A stretch of DNA of 64,000 bases from a bacterium (lineage in GTDB: Bacteria > Babelota > Babeliae > Babelales > Babelaceae), in NCBI GenBank assembly GCA_023428375.1, contig JAEYYR010000002.1:248001-312000 (forward strand). The letters are read 5' to 3'. This document shows, piece after piece, positions 1 to 8,288 of this stretch. A program made the translations under genes and the position numbers. Below the pieces are notes generated by a model, which ran no database searches, was not told the DNA's origin, and saw only the letters and a list, made by a program, of their open reading frames with translations. Every line of letters starts with the position of its first letter. Position 1 is the stretch's first letter.

Positions 1-453
1 CAAAAAGATTCAGAAAATTCTGAAAATAATAATGATAAACAACAAAACCAGGATAATTCAACTGGTGAAGATGCCGATGATGAACCGCAGAATGGTGATC
101 AGAAAGATAAACAACAGAAAAACCAAGAAAAAGGGCAGAATGATCGGCGCCGCGATAATAAAAAAGACGATCGTCAGCAAAAACAAAACAGCGGGCAAGA
201 TGAGCATGAAAAGGCTGAAAGCCAAACTGCTCAGCAAAAAAAAGAGCAAGATATACAAGGCCAAAATAAAGAAAGCGATCATAATTCATCCAATAATGGT
301 TCTAAAGATCAATCTAATGATATCGCAGCCAAAGATCAATGGAAGCAGAGATTATTTTCAGACCTTGATAAAGTAGAAGAAAACTCACATAAAGATATGA
401 TGCAGGTCGTGTATGCAGCACAAGCTCCTCAAGATCATTCCCCAAATTGGTAA
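1..453 (+). CDS. C-terminal tail of a BatB/BatC-like (VWA/TPR) protein, 5' end outside window
   Basis: The frame is open from base 1 to a TAA at 451-453 (150 residues visible). Almost all of it is low-complexity and hydrophilic, rich in Gln, Asn, Asp, Lys and Glu, and it ends in a short aromatic tail (...DHSPNW). The next genes are BatD-like and BatE-like. In Bat (aerotolerance) operons the gene before batD encodes a VWA and/or TPR protein, often with a charged low-complexity tail, so this is probably that protein. The recognisable domain lies outside the window, so the assignment rests on context. The gene overlaps the next start by 41 bases, which suggests translational coupling. Confidence 0.6.
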   Translation, partial: QKDSENSENNNDKQQNQDNSTGEDADDEPQNGDQKDKQQKNQEKGQNDRRRDNKKDDRQQKQNSGQDEHEKAESQTAQQKKEQDIQGQNKESDHNSSNNGSKDQSNDIAAKDQWKQRLFSDLDKVEENSHKDMMQVVYAAQAPQDHSPNW

Positions 454-1990
454 TATTTTACTTACCATCATTGGAATGGTAAGTGTTATCAATGCCTCTG
501 AGCCATCATTGCGTCTAGTTTCTATGCAAGGCAAAGAAATAGAAGAAATCGAAAAACAAACAACGTATCAAGTTGAAGTTGTGGTTCACGGAGATCATTT
601 TGGTGAACCCGTCATAGAATTACCCGATGCAATTAAAATTGTTCGCAAGGGTGTTTCTAAATCATTCTCTATGATTAAAGGCGGCATGAGTCAAACAACC
701 ACCTATGGATACACTCTGATATGTTCACATGAAGGAACATATACGATGGGTCCAGTCGAGATTAATACTTCTCATGGCGCACAAACGACGAATACAATAA
801 CGTTTAAAGTTGTAACAGAAACAAAAAAGAACGATGCTGATTTTGCAGGTTTTTTTACGGTACTGACTAAAAAAGTCTATGAGGGTGATGTAGTCCCTTT
901 GCGTTTGCAGATTATGATTGATCCGGTGAATATTCAAAGAATTGATGTTCCACATGTGACACATGATCATATTAATCAATTAAAACCCTGGAATTTGCAG
1001 TATCGAGATATTAAGAAAATTAATGATCAACAACGATTGTGCCAAGAATGGACCACGGAAATTCAATGTACTAAAGCAGGTACTTTTGCATTTCCTATTA
1101 CATCATTGAAAGCAATCATTAGCAGTGGTTTTTTTATGTCTATGTTTGCAACGCAAACCCCATTGGCAATAAAGCCTCTAGTATTAGAATGTCTTCCATT
1201 GCCTCTTTATGAAAATAAACCAGTAATGTTATTGGGCAACGTTCGCTCGGTTGAAACGAAACTAAATAGCTCATCTATAGAATTAGGTAAGGCATTAACG
1301 TTAGATGTAATTATTAATTACGATACACGTTGTCTTATAAAGGAAATGCCAAATTTTCTTATGCCTGAAGGGGTTAATTGTTATTTTTCTCAAGAACGTA
1401 ATGAGCCCCATAAGAAAATTCTTTCGTATGTTATTCATCCAACAAAAGAAGGATCGTTTACCGTCGATGCTCAGAAAATATCTTATTTTAATTCTCAAAA
1501 GGATGAGGTAAGCGCAGTATTAACCATGCCTTTTTCATTTAAAGTTAAACCCGGTATTGCACCTATTGGCGCTCAGATTAAAATGCAAGAAGATAGCGTA
1601 AATGTAATAGAGAAGCCATTTGAATTAAGCATTTTTGGGTTATGGTTTTTTACTTTGCTCCCATTAATTATATTATTTTTTTACAAGATGTATGGGATAG
1701 CGCTTGTGTATTTCAATCGTCGTTCTCGTATACATCGCTTATTTAAATTATTAAAGAGTGATGTACATCTATCATATGCAGTTATGTATGATGATCTTAC
1801 TGCATTATTAAGAAATGAAAATTCATATTCACTTGCTGAATTATTAACTGAATTACATTTTTCTCAAGATGCTATTCAATCTGCTAAACATTGGTGGGAG
1901 TTGTTGGTTCGACAACGATTTGCGCCGAGAGATCAGCATAATAATGAATTAACGGTAATCATAAAGCAGTGGATTGAGCATCATGGTTAA
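413..1990 (+). CDS. BatD-like (oxygen tolerance) membrane protein
   Basis: A 525-residue protein with an N-terminal signal/anchor segment (about residues 4-28), a long beta-rich extracytoplasmic region, one strong transmembrane segment near residues 404-430 and a cytoplasmic C-terminal part. The first Ig-like repeat shows the BatD pattern: a Ser-Phe-Ser-x-Ile-x-Gly stretch, then a G-T-Y-T-x-GP-hydrophobic segment. BatD proteins are membrane-anchored and belong to the Bat/MoxR-VWA system, whose biochemical role is still poorly defined. The ATG at 413 has an AGGT Shine-Dalgarno about 6 bases upstream and sits inside the previous gene. The 3' end overlaps the BatE-like start by 8 bases. Family assignment is fairly secure; function in this organism is inferred. 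Confidence 0.72.
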   Translation: MQHKLLKIIPQIGNILLTIIGMVSVINASEPSLRLVSMQGKEIEEIEKQTTYQVEVVVHGDHFGEPVIELPDAIKIVRKGVSKSFSMIKGGMSQTTTYGYTLICSHEGTYTMGPVEINTSHGAQTTNTITFKVVTETKKNDADFAGFFTVLTKKVYEGDVVPLRLQIMIDPVNIQRIDVPHVTHDHINQLKPWNLQYRDIKKINDQQRLCQEWTTEIQCTKAGTFAFPITSLKAIISSGFFMSMFATQTPLAIKPLVLECLPLPLYENKPVMLLGNVRSVETKLNSSSIELGKALTLDVIINYDTRCLIKEMPNFLMPEGVNCYFSQERNEPHKKILSYVIHPTKEGSFTVDAQKISYFNSQKDEVSAVLTMPFSFKVKPGIAPIGAQIKMQEDSVNVIEKPFELSIFGLWFFTLLPLIILFFYKMYGIALVYFNRRSRIHRLFKLLKSDVHLSYAVMYDDLTALLRNENSYSLAELLTELHFSQDAIQSAKHWWELLVRQRFAPRDQHNNELTVIIKQWIEHHG

Positions 1991-2534
1991 TGTTATTTTT
2001 GCGACGTTATTTGTCATTTTTTCTTTAGGTTTAAATGCAAATGAAGATGTTGATACTTTATTGAATCTGCGCCAATCTCAGTCGCAGGCCTATGGCACAA
2101 CTTATACTCAGTTAGAAGCTAAAGTGCAAGCATTACTCCAAAAACATTCTGCTACATCATCACGATCTTGGTGGCAGCATGCAATCCATAGGTTTTCACG
2201 ATTGAGTTTGCAGATCTTATTTATATTGTCTGTTTGGTTTTTAATCTATGCAATGTATTATTTTAGCGCTCAATGGCGATTGGTAGGAATTTTTTTTACC
2301 TTTTTAACTGGATTTTTATTGAGTCTGAGTTATTATGAGTCACGCCTTAGTTGGGGAGTAATAAAGGCTTCACCAGCATCGATATATATGGGACCCGATA
2401 CAAGATATCCACTCTGTGGTACAATTGGTTTTCTTAACGAAGTTACGATGATTAAAAAGCATCAAGAATGGGTATTAGTTGGTGGTCATATTCGTGGTTG
2501 GATCAGAAACCAAGATATAGGATATAGAGAGTGA
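1983..2534 (+). CDS. BatE-like protein with signal peptide, two TM segments and SH3-like domain
   Basis: A 183-residue protein: signal peptide (1-20), a short helical stretch (about 22-58), two transmembrane helices (about 74-95 and 98-116) and a C-terminal bacterial SH3-like domain (about 126-180) with a G-P-D-T...W-V-L-V-G-G...G-W-I pattern. This is the order expected for BatE, but the TPR region that BatE usually has is reduced to one short helical segment. An in-frame TTG lies at 1974; I prefer the ATG at 1983, which overlaps the batD stop (ATGGTTAA) and gives a clean signal peptide. The gene ends in TGA overlapping the GTG start of the next gene. Confidence 0.6.
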   Translation: MVNVIFATLFVIFSLGLNANEDVDTLLNLRQSQSQAYGTTYTQLEAKVQALLQKHSATSSRSWWQHAIHRFSRLSLQILFILSVWFLIYAMYYFSAQWRLVGIFFTFLTGFLLSLSYYESRLSWGVIKASPASIYMGPDTRYPLCGTIGFLNEVTMIKKHQEWVLVGGHIRGWIRNQDIGYRE

Positions 2535-3394
2535 CTCAAGTAAAAAAATGGTTTATAGTTCTGACGGTTTTATTTATTGTCTTTTTTTCTGGAATGACGA
2601 TTCTGCTTATGCATGAATATCGTTATTTTAAGAATCAAGCTGAAGAGTTAATGCAGCTCAAGGAAGACTATCAAACATATATCAGTGCGGTTAAACGAAT
2701 GATGCTTGAAGTTGAACGTTCAAAAGATGAATCACAAGAAGCTGATTCTCAAAAAAAAAAAGATCTAGAATCTGAAGATTCATTTGTTTTAGTAAATCGC
2801 GAAAAAAGTTATTTGCGAGATGTTGCTGTCGAATTTGCTCGTGGTCATAATTTGGAGCGTCTTGTTAGCCAAATGTACGCAATTGGTGAGTCGATTGAAC
2901 AACCAAGATCTCGTCGCACAAAAAATCGCAGAATAAAAAAAGCAGATAGTGGATACGCCCAACAAGAATGGCAATCATTATCACGTGAACCAGTATTTCA
3001 ATGGCCAATTCCGCGTAAAAACTTCTGGTTGAGTTCTCAATATGGTCCTAGAAAAAAACCAGATGGTTCGTGGGGCTTTCATTATGGACTAGATTTGGCT
3101 GCAGTGCGTGGCACGCTGGTATATGCAGCTGGATCAGGCATTGTTATTGAAGCTCGTTATGCCCAGGGATATGGTAATACAGTTCTGATTTCGCATAATA
3201 ATAAATTTAAAACCCGCTATGCACACCTTGATAAAATTTTAGTTAACGTGGGGCAGAAAGTAGGGCATACTAATGTTATTGGAAAAGTTGGAGATACCGG
3301 TTTGGTGCGCAGAAAAGGACATGACGCTTCACATCTTCATTTTGAAGTATATGTTTTTGGAAAACGCTTAAATCCACTTTATTATATGGCTTAA
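2531..3394 (+). CDS. Membrane-anchored M23 (LytM-type) peptidase
   Basis: A 287-residue protein with an N-terminal transmembrane anchor (7-28), a coiled-coil-prone charged region (33-80), a basic linker and a C-terminal M23/LytM domain (about 160-284). The zinc ligands and catalytic histidines are intact: H184 and D188 (HYGLD), H232 (YAHL), H268 and H270 (HLH). M23 enzymes cut peptide cross-bridges of peptidoglycan or regulate amidases, so an active periplasmic cell-wall hydrolase is likely. The start is GTG at 2531, overlapping the preceding TGA. It looks like the distal gene of the Bat operon and precedes signal peptidase. Confidence 0.85.
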   Translation: MTQVKKWFIVLTVLFIVFFSGMTILLMHEYRYFKNQAEELMQLKEDYQTYISAVKRMMLEVERSKDESQEADSQKKKDLESEDSFVLVNREKSYLRDVAVEFARGHNLERLVSQMYAIGESIEQPRSRRTKNRRIKKADSGYAQQEWQSLSREPVFQWPIPRKNFWLSSQYGPRKKPDGSWGFHYGLDLAAVRGTLVYAAGSGIVIEARYAQGYGNTVLISHNNKFKTRYAHLDKILVNVGQKVGHTNVIGKVGDTGLVRRKGHDASHLHFEVYVFGKRLNPLYYMA

Positions 3395-3419
3395 GAATTA
3401 TTAAAAAAGGAATATTTGT

Positions 3420-4280
3420 ATGTTTCAAAGAGTTAAAGCTCTTATCTTGAAGAAAGATAAAAATTATCTTGAACAGGCGATCGTATTTTTGCCGATTTTA
3501 TTTGTAGTGCGCACCTTCTTTTATGGTTTATATCAAGTGCCATCTGGTTCAATGGAAACAACCATGCTTGTTGGTGAACGCTTTTTAGCAGATAAATTTT
3601 CTCCATGGATTTGGCCTATACAACGTGGTGATATCATCTCATTTAATGATCCATTGTTTGATTATTCAGAAAATGAATATGTAAATTTATTTCAACGGTA
3701 TGTATGGGGTCCTTCTAACTGGACAAAACGTGTTATAGGTTTACCTGGCGATCACGTACAAGGTAAGGTAAATACTGATACCGGCAAAACAGAAGTTTAT
3801 ATTAATGATGTGAAGCTTGATGAACCATATGTTAATAAATATCCATTAATTTTGGTTGAATCATATCGTCCTCAGTTTATGTTTGATTTCTTTGGTCAAA
3901 AGCAACGTGTGACGCAATCATATAATCCTGAACTGCCATTTAATGAGCAAAAGTTCTATCGCATTAATACCGAACATATTGTTGGTTATCCAAATAATAT
4001 GTACATTCTCAATCCAGGTACTCCGATGGAAAATGGCAGCGATATCTATGATGTTTATTTAGGTGATAATGAGTATTGGGTAATGGGAGACAATCGTCTT
4101 GGTTCAGCAGACTCTCGCTCATGGGGACCACTTGATGGTAAATTGATTCATGGCAAAATCAAATTCAGAATGTTGTCTATTGATTTAAAAAATCCATGGT
4201 TAATTGTTGATCTTTTAACTCACCCATTAGATTTCTGGACACGTATTCGTTTTGATCGTTGCTTCCAAACCATTTCTTAA
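3420..4280 (+). CDS. lepB: Signal peptidase I
   Basis: A 286-residue membrane serine protease that removes Sec/Tat signal peptides. It has an N-terminal transmembrane segment (about 19-38), the nucleophile Ser44 in SGSM, the general base Lys103 in the TKRVIGLPGD box, and the conserved GDNR..SxDSR box near the C-terminus. It has a good AAAAAGG ribosome site before ATG 3420. A processing peptidase fits a genome that encodes so many signal-peptide proteins. A 26-base gap separates it from the M23 gene and 13 bases from the rhodanese gene, so one transcript is likely. Confidence 0.93.
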   Translation: MFQRVKALILKKDKNYLEQAIVFLPILFVVRTFFYGLYQVPSGSMETTMLVGERFLADKFSPWIWPIQRGDIISFNDPLFDYSENEYVNLFQRYVWGPSNWTKRVIGLPGDHVQGKVNTDTGKTEVYINDVKLDEPYVNKYPLILVESYRPQFMFDFFGQKQRVTQSYNPELPFNEQKFYRINTEHIVGYPNNMYILNPGTPMENGSDIYDVYLGDNEYWVMGDNRLGSADSRSWGPLDGKLIHGKIKFRMLSIDLKNPWLIVDLLTHPLDFWTRIRFDRCFQTIS

Positions 4281-4293
4281 AAAGGATGATACA

Positions 4294-4797
4294 ATGGTGA
4301 TGATTTATTTATTTGCTTTTATGATGATGATTGTATTACCAGGTTGTTGGACTCCTGTAGAAAAACAGGATCAAGAGCAACGGCAGGTGATGTCATCTCC
4401 CGTACTAGTAGTCAACGTTCTTGATAAGAACTTTTATGATGATGCGCACATTAAAGGTTCAATCAATGTTCCGTATGAAAAAGTTGACGATTTCCTAGGT
4501 AAAACTAATAAAGATACAACCTTAGTTTTCTATTGTTCAAACTATATGTGCACTGCTAGCCATGAAGCAGTAAAAATGGCTCGCAAACAGGGTTTTAAAG
4601 ATGCTCGTGTATACAGCGGTGGTACTGCTGAGTGGTATCAAATACGAAAAAATGATGCATCTTATGAGCTTGTTGGACCTGCAAAAGATAAATATTTAGA
4701 GATTATGTTACCAAAACCTCAAGAAGGCGATGAAAAACTTCAAGTAATTGATGCTTTGGAGTTGAAAAATTTAATGAAAGAGGCTAATCTTATCTGA
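4294..4797 (+). CDS. Rhodanese-domain lipoprotein
   Basis: A 167-residue protein. The N-terminus has a lipoprotein signal with lipobox LPGC (Cys18), followed by a single rhodanese domain (about 35-120) whose loop Cys81 (VFYCSN) is the expected catalytic cysteine. The product would be a membrane-attached periplasmic sulfurtransferase or thiol-handling protein; the substrate is not predictable. I chose ATG 4294, after AAAAGGATGAT, over an upstream in-frame TTG at 4252, because the longer form overlaps lepB and buries the signal peptide. The two tRNA genes follow directly. Confidence 0.75.
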   Translation: MVMIYLFAFMMMIVLPGCWTPVEKQDQEQRQVMSSPVLVVNVLDKNFYDDAHIKGSINVPYEKVDDFLGKTNKDTTLVFYCSNYMCTASHEAVKMARKQGFKDARVYSGGTAEWYQIRKNDASYELVGPAKDKYLEIMLPKPQEGDEKLQVIDALELKNLMKEANLI

Positions 4798-4808
4798 GCA
4801 TTGGCTGT

Positions 4809-4883
4809 GGCGGCATAGCCAAGTGGTAAGGCAAGGGTCTGCAAAACCCTCATTCCCCGGTTCGAATCCGGGTGCCGCCTCCA
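4809..4883 (+). tRNA. tRNA-Cys (GCA)
   Basis: Full cloverleaf. Acceptor GGCGGCA pairs with TGCCGCC, there is a GGTTCGAATCC T-arm, the anticodon loop is CT-GCA-AA (anticodon at 4841-4843), discriminator T, and CCA is encoded at 4881-4883. It lies 11 bases after the rhodanese stop codon. Confidence 0.96.
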
Positions 4884-4893
4884 ACTCAAATAT

Positions 4894-4980
4894 GCCGGGA
4901 TGGCGGAATAGGTAGACGCAAAGGACTTAAAATCCTTCGAGGGATTCCTCGTGCCGGTTCGAGTCCGGCTCTCGGCACCA
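4894..4980 (+). tRNA. tRNA-Leu (TAA)
   Basis: Class II tRNA with a long variable arm (CGAGG...CCTCG). Acceptor GCCGGGA pairs with TCTCGGC (one G-U), the anticodon is TAA at 4928-4930, discriminator A, and CCA is encoded at 4978-4980. The 3' end also takes part in a 9-bp inverted repeat with the downstream spacer (4975-4983 with 4989-4997). Confidence 0.96.
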
Positions 4981-5184
4981 ACCATTTCGGTTGGTGCTGG
5001 CCCCTAAAAAATAGGGTTAGTTTCATTCAAAACCTTGACTGAACGTAATAATCAAAAAACACCACTGAGTGTCACAAAAAAATTTAAATACATCAATAAA
5101 AATCGTGCCTAGTCAGAAATGTTCATCATCGCTTAAAGTGCGATGCTGGGGCTTTAATGGTAAAGCAAACTATGGCTCTAATAC
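4981..5184 (+). other. Spacer between tRNA-Leu and HU with several small hairpins, no gene recognised
   Basis: No coding region is convincing here. Visible structures are GCACCAACC/GGTTGGTGC (4975-4997, loop ATTTC), CCCTA/TAGGG (about 5003-5016), CATCGC/GCGATG (5127-5145) and GCTTT/AAAGC (5151-5166). The first two could be 3'-processing or transcription-end structures for the tRNA transcript. The others could be part of a small RNA. I found no match by eye to RNase P RNA, SRP RNA or tmRNA signatures. Confidence 0.3.
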
Positions 5185-5212
5185 TTGACAAATTCTATCG
5201 ATTGAATAACGT
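5185..5212 (+). promoter_or_regulatory. Candidate sigma-70-type promoter for the HU gene
   Basis: A perfect TTGACA (5185-5190) is followed after 16 bases by TAACGT (5207-5212), about 75 bases before the HU start codon. The -35 box is consensus and the -10 is weak, so the placement is tentative. Confidence 0.45.
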
Positions 5213-5285
5213 ACGAGTGTAGTGTTAGTATTTGTTTGCCTTGGCGTGTTGAAGACTAAGCAAAATTTGATCAGAGGAAATTGGT

Positions 5286-5561
5286 ATGAATAAGGCAAAA
5301 TTAATTGAACAAATGGCTAAAATGTCCAAGTTGCCAAAGGCATCTTGTAAAAAAGCATTAGAGGCATTTATTAAATCTGTTGGTCATTCATTAAAAGGTG
5401 GCAAATCTGTTGTTTTAACCGGATTTGGTACTTTTGCAGTGATGAAACGTAAGAGCCGCACAGGCGTAAATCCTGCAACTGGTAAAAAAATGCAGATCCC
5501 TGCTAAGAAAGTTGCTAAATTTAAACCTGGTAAAGCATTGCGTGACAGCGTTGCAAGCTAA
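5286..5561 (+). CDS. hup: HU-family DNA-binding protein
   Basis: A 91-residue nucleoid protein of normal HU/IHF length. The N-terminal helix starts MNKAKLIEQMAK, the beta-arm core has the GFGTF box (about 45-49), and the DNA-contacting arm is RKSRTGVNPATGKKMQIPA. HU dimers bend and compact DNA. It is a single-gene unit with the ribosome site AGAGGAAA, a candidate promoter upstream and a strong terminator 18 bases downstream. Confidence 0.95.
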   Translation: MNKAKLIEQMAKMSKLPKASCKKALEAFIKSVGHSLKGGKSVVLTGFGTFAVMKRKSRTGVNPATGKKMQIPAKKVAKFKPGKALRDSVAS

Positions 5562-5579
5562 AATTTAGTTTATTATACT

Positions 5580-5616
5580 ATAGGCGCCATGAATTTCGTG
5601 GCGCCTATTTTTTTTT
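5580..5616 (+). terminator. Rho-independent terminator after HU
   Basis: Ten-base-pair stem ATAGGCGCCA (5580-5589) with TGGCGCCTAT (5599-5608), nine-base loop, followed by a run of T from 5608. Confidence 0.9.
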
Positions 5617-5628
5617 AAAGGAGATATC

Positions 5629-5988
5629 ATGGCAGCACCCGTAACATCATGGTGGGACGTTATTAATAAACAATTGCAAACAACACCAACCTGGTTGTCT
5701 GATGTATTTGCATTTGGATTAATGGCAGCAGCGGCTGGATTTGTAGCAAAATTATTTGGTCGTTATATTCTCTATTTTGCTCTCGCGATTGGTTTAGTAA
5801 TTTGGCTTTTCAACTCATATGATTTATTAACCCTCAATGTATATCATATTAAAGCTATATTTGGGCTACAAAATATTGGTACCATTGATGATGCAGTGCG
5901 TATGTATTATACATGGATGCAAGCGCATAAAGTGGCGACTATTAGCTTGATTATGGGATTTTCATTTGGATGGAAGTTTGGTGGGTAA
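5629..5988 (+). CDS. Small multi-pass membrane protein, unknown function
   Basis: A 119-residue hydrophobic protein. Hydrophobic segments lie near residues 24-44, 46-64 and 102-117, separated by a short loop with an amphipathic helix. I do not recognise a family. It has a strong ribosome site (AAAGGAGATATC) directly after the HU terminator and ends 5 bases before the first F-box-like gene. The SD of that gene falls in this gene's last codons, so the two may be translated together. Confidence 0.65.
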   Translation: MAAPVTSWWDVINKQLQTTPTWLSDVFAFGLMAAAAGFVAKLFGRYILYFALAIGLVIWLFNSYDLLTLNVYHIKAIFGLQNIGTIDDAVRMYYTWMQAHKVATISLIMGFSFGWKFGG

Positions 5989-5993
5989 AATAC

Positions 5994-7085
5994 ATGAAAA
6001 AAGCAATATTAATTAACTTGCTGTTACTATTTTCAGTATATATATTGCACGCCGTCGAAAAGAACGAAATTATAAAGGATCAACATTTTTGTAATTTGAG
6101 ATTATTACCTGAAGAAATCCTCAATCATATTGCAAGTTATATACATTTTGCAAACAACGTCTATGAAACAGAAGTGTTGTTTTTAGATCGAATGAGAAAA
6201 TCAGGAGGGATGTTAGAAAAAACTCCCATTGATAGCAATAAGTTAATTGCCATTAACGACACAAAGCTAGAGTTAAGTGATTCTGTCGATAAACACAACT
6301 TATTGCAAGAACTTACTTTACAGGAAAAATCACGTGGAATTAACTATAAACCCCGATTTTTTGCTTTATCAGTGGACAACAATTATCTTGCGGTTCTTAC
6401 CACTAAATCTGGTCAAGAAATTCAACAAATTAATAAAATTGAAATTTTTAGAAGGAACGAACCGCATACAAAATTTTTAAAAATGCAAGAAATAGATGTT
6501 GAGAAACCTATCAATGGAATTACCATTTCTAGAAAAGGTCAAGTCGCAATTGTAGATTGGGATAAAGTATTTCTTATGCAATCCAATGAAAGAAAAAGTT
6601 TATATACTGCACCAAAAAAATATATGGGACCTTTTTCTAATGGCAAGCATCAACTATGGGGACATAGAATTGTTGATGTTTTATTCAATAAACAAGAGAC
6701 CTATTTGGCTTTTAAATTTCATTATCTCTATGAGTGTTTTTACGAGACAGATAATGCTTTTGGAACAGAACTTTATAATCAGGCACTCTTTAAGAAGCTT
6801 TTGCAGGAATGGTTTTCAAAAAAATCTGAACAATATAGTGAAATATCACCTTTGTTTGATGAATCGATTGATTCTCCCCCAACGTTTCTTGAGAAAATAA
6901 GAACAAAACTCCAAAAATGTGAAGATACAGTTGCGTACGAACTTCTCTTTCGCAACGGTATCCACGAATCTAGTTCTATAAAAGTTATTCCATTGCAACC
7001 GGAAAAACCTTGGACTTTAGAAAAATATTTTATGCTTAAAGGTGTTTGTAAAAATTTAAATCAGCAATGCGGCTTTCAAAAATAA
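5994..7085 (+). CDS. Secreted F-box-like protein, paralogue 1
   Basis: A 363-residue protein with a signal peptide (1-20) and then an F-box-like helix, LPEEILNHIASYI (38-50). The middle is beta-rich, with short 'D-N-N-Y-L-A-V' and 'S-R-K-G-Q-V-A-I' units resembling propeller blades. A block RIVDVLFNKQ lies near residue 222 and the C-terminus is PWTLEKYF..KGVCKNLNQQCGF. The same blocks recur in the next two genes, so this is a tandem family. F-box domains normally bind Skp1 in eukaryotic ubiquitin ligases; a secreted bacterial copy suggests a host-directed effector (inference). ATG 5994 is chosen over 5970 because it gives the signal peptide and does not overlap the previous gene. Confidence 0.6.
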   Translation: MKKAILINLLLLFSVYILHAVEKNEIIKDQHFCNLRLLPEEILNHIASYIHFANNVYETEVLFLDRMRKSGGMLEKTPIDSNKLIAINDTKLELSDSVDKHNLLQELTLQEKSRGINYKPRFFALSVDNNYLAVLTTKSGQEIQQINKIEIFRRNEPHTKFLKMQEIDVEKPINGITISRKGQVAIVDWDKVFLMQSNERKSLYTAPKKYMGPFSNGKHQLWGHRIVDVLFNKQETYLAFKFHYLYECFYETDNAFGTELYNQALFKKLLQEWFSKKSEQYSEISPLFDESIDSPPTFLEKIRTKLQKCEDTVAYELLFRNGIHESSSIKVIPLQPEKPWTLEKYFMLKGVCKNLNQQCGFQK

Positions 7086-7201
7086 GATGATCTGAATCTT
7101 TTGTTCTATGATTTCTTATTATTATCGATTAAAAGGTACTCAATAGAGTGAATGATTATAGATGGAAATTTGTTGGATGAAATTAATGAAAGAGAAATAA
7201 G

Positions 7202-8254
7202 ATGAAGATATTTTTATTTATTTTCGTCTCATTGCAATATGCTTCAGAAACAATGAATTCTCAGCATATATGTAAATTTTCATTACTACCCTTGGACATT
7301 CAAAATCATATTGCAAGTTACTTATGTTTTGCAAATAATGCGTTCGAATGTGATCAGTTTTTTATTGAGCGACTGCAACAATCAAATGGACTGCAGAAAA
7401 GAGAAAGAATCTCGCGTGGAGAAATATCTGTCAGTAGAAATGGAAAATACAAATACTGGAAAATTAATAAAATTAATGTTTCGGTGAAAGCTAACATTAA
7501 GTTCAGTGTACAATATTTCACTTCATCAAGTACAAATAATTATATGGTTACCATAGCAAGAGATTCCACTGAGTTTTTTTCCACAAGGGATGCTGTTGAA
7601 TTATTTCGCTTTAACAATTCTAACTACATTTCCCAATGGTCAAATAATTCCAATAGATTCACTTCAATACATGGATTAGCAGTTTCAAATAATGGCCAAG
7701 TCGCGATTGTAAAAAATGATGGGGGATGTTATACAGTAAATCTTTTAAGTGAGAATGAAGATATTGAGAAGTTTAAATTATCATTAAAATATAATTCAAA
7801 TAATTATCTTTGTTGGGTCATTAGGATAGTCGATGTGCTATTTAATAAACAGAGCACAAAGATTGGTATAAAAAAGCATTTTCTTTATGAAGCCTTACAT
7901 AATGAGACAACAGTTAATGAATTAGCATTTAGAAAATTATTGAAACAATGGTTTATAAGTAACTATACAAAAAAATATGCTGAGAAAATGAGTCAGACTC
8001 AGTATACTAAGATATTAGAATTACTTGAAAAACCTACTGTTAAACACAGAGAATTTTGGGATACCTTGAAGTCGATCATTAATGACGATGATTTTATGTT
8101 AAAAATCAATGAAAAGATGCAAGCAGGAAATGCCGATTTTTGTCCTATAACTCTTATAGAAATAACTCAAAAAGAGCATTGGACTTTAGCAAAATATTTT
8201 AAACTTCGCGGGGTTTGTCAAAGTTTAAATAAGCAGTGCGGGTTTAAAGAATAA
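7202..8254 (+). CDS. Secreted F-box-like protein, paralogue 2
   Basis: A 350-residue paralogue of the preceding gene. It has a short N-terminal signal (about 1-16), F-box-like LPLDIQNHIASYL (29-41), a middle region with S-N-N-G-Q-V-A-I and RIVDVLFNKQ blocks, and the C-terminal WTLAKYF.LRGVCQSLNKQCGF. Ser/Asn-rich stretches fill the middle. The ribosome site is AGAGAAATAAG. The 116-base spacer to paralogue 1 shows no strong promoter or terminator. Sharing the N- and C-terminal blocks with a diverged centre suggests tandem duplication followed by diversification. Confidence 0.6.
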   Translation: MKIFLFIFVSLQYASETMNSQHICKFSLLPLDIQNHIASYLCFANNAFECDQFFIERLQQSNGLQKRERISRGEISVSRNGKYKYWKINKINVSVKANIKFSVQYFTSSSTNNYMVTIARDSTEFFSTRDAVELFRFNNSNYISQWSNNSNRFTSIHGLAVSNNGQVAIVKNDGGCYTVNLLSENEDIEKFKLSLKYNSNNYLCWVIRIVDVLFNKQSTKIGIKKHFLYEALHNETTVNELAFRKLLKQWFISNYTKKYAEKMSQTQYTKILELLEKPTVKHREFWDTLKSIINDDDFMLKINEKMQAGNADFCPITLIEITQKEHWTLAKYFKLRGVCQSLNKQCGFKE

Positions 8255-8288
8255 CGGGTCTTTCTATTGTAGGGAAATTTGGTGATTA

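Noticed and set aside
32..376. Lysine/isoleucine-rich 114-codon frame (plus) and a hydrophobic 74-codon frame on the minus strand (58-282)
   Set aside because: Both are shadows of the low-complexity tail encoded in frame 1, which is open through the whole region and fits the operon.
4740..4985. 81-codon minus-strand frame with an S-R-T-R-T-G-T-R-N-P pattern
   Set aside because: It is the reverse reading of the two tRNA genes, a well-known spurious translation.
5017..5184. Possible RNase P, SRP or tmRNA gene downstream of tRNA-Leu
   Set aside because: No conserved core motifs of these RNAs could be found by eye; only small hairpins remain.
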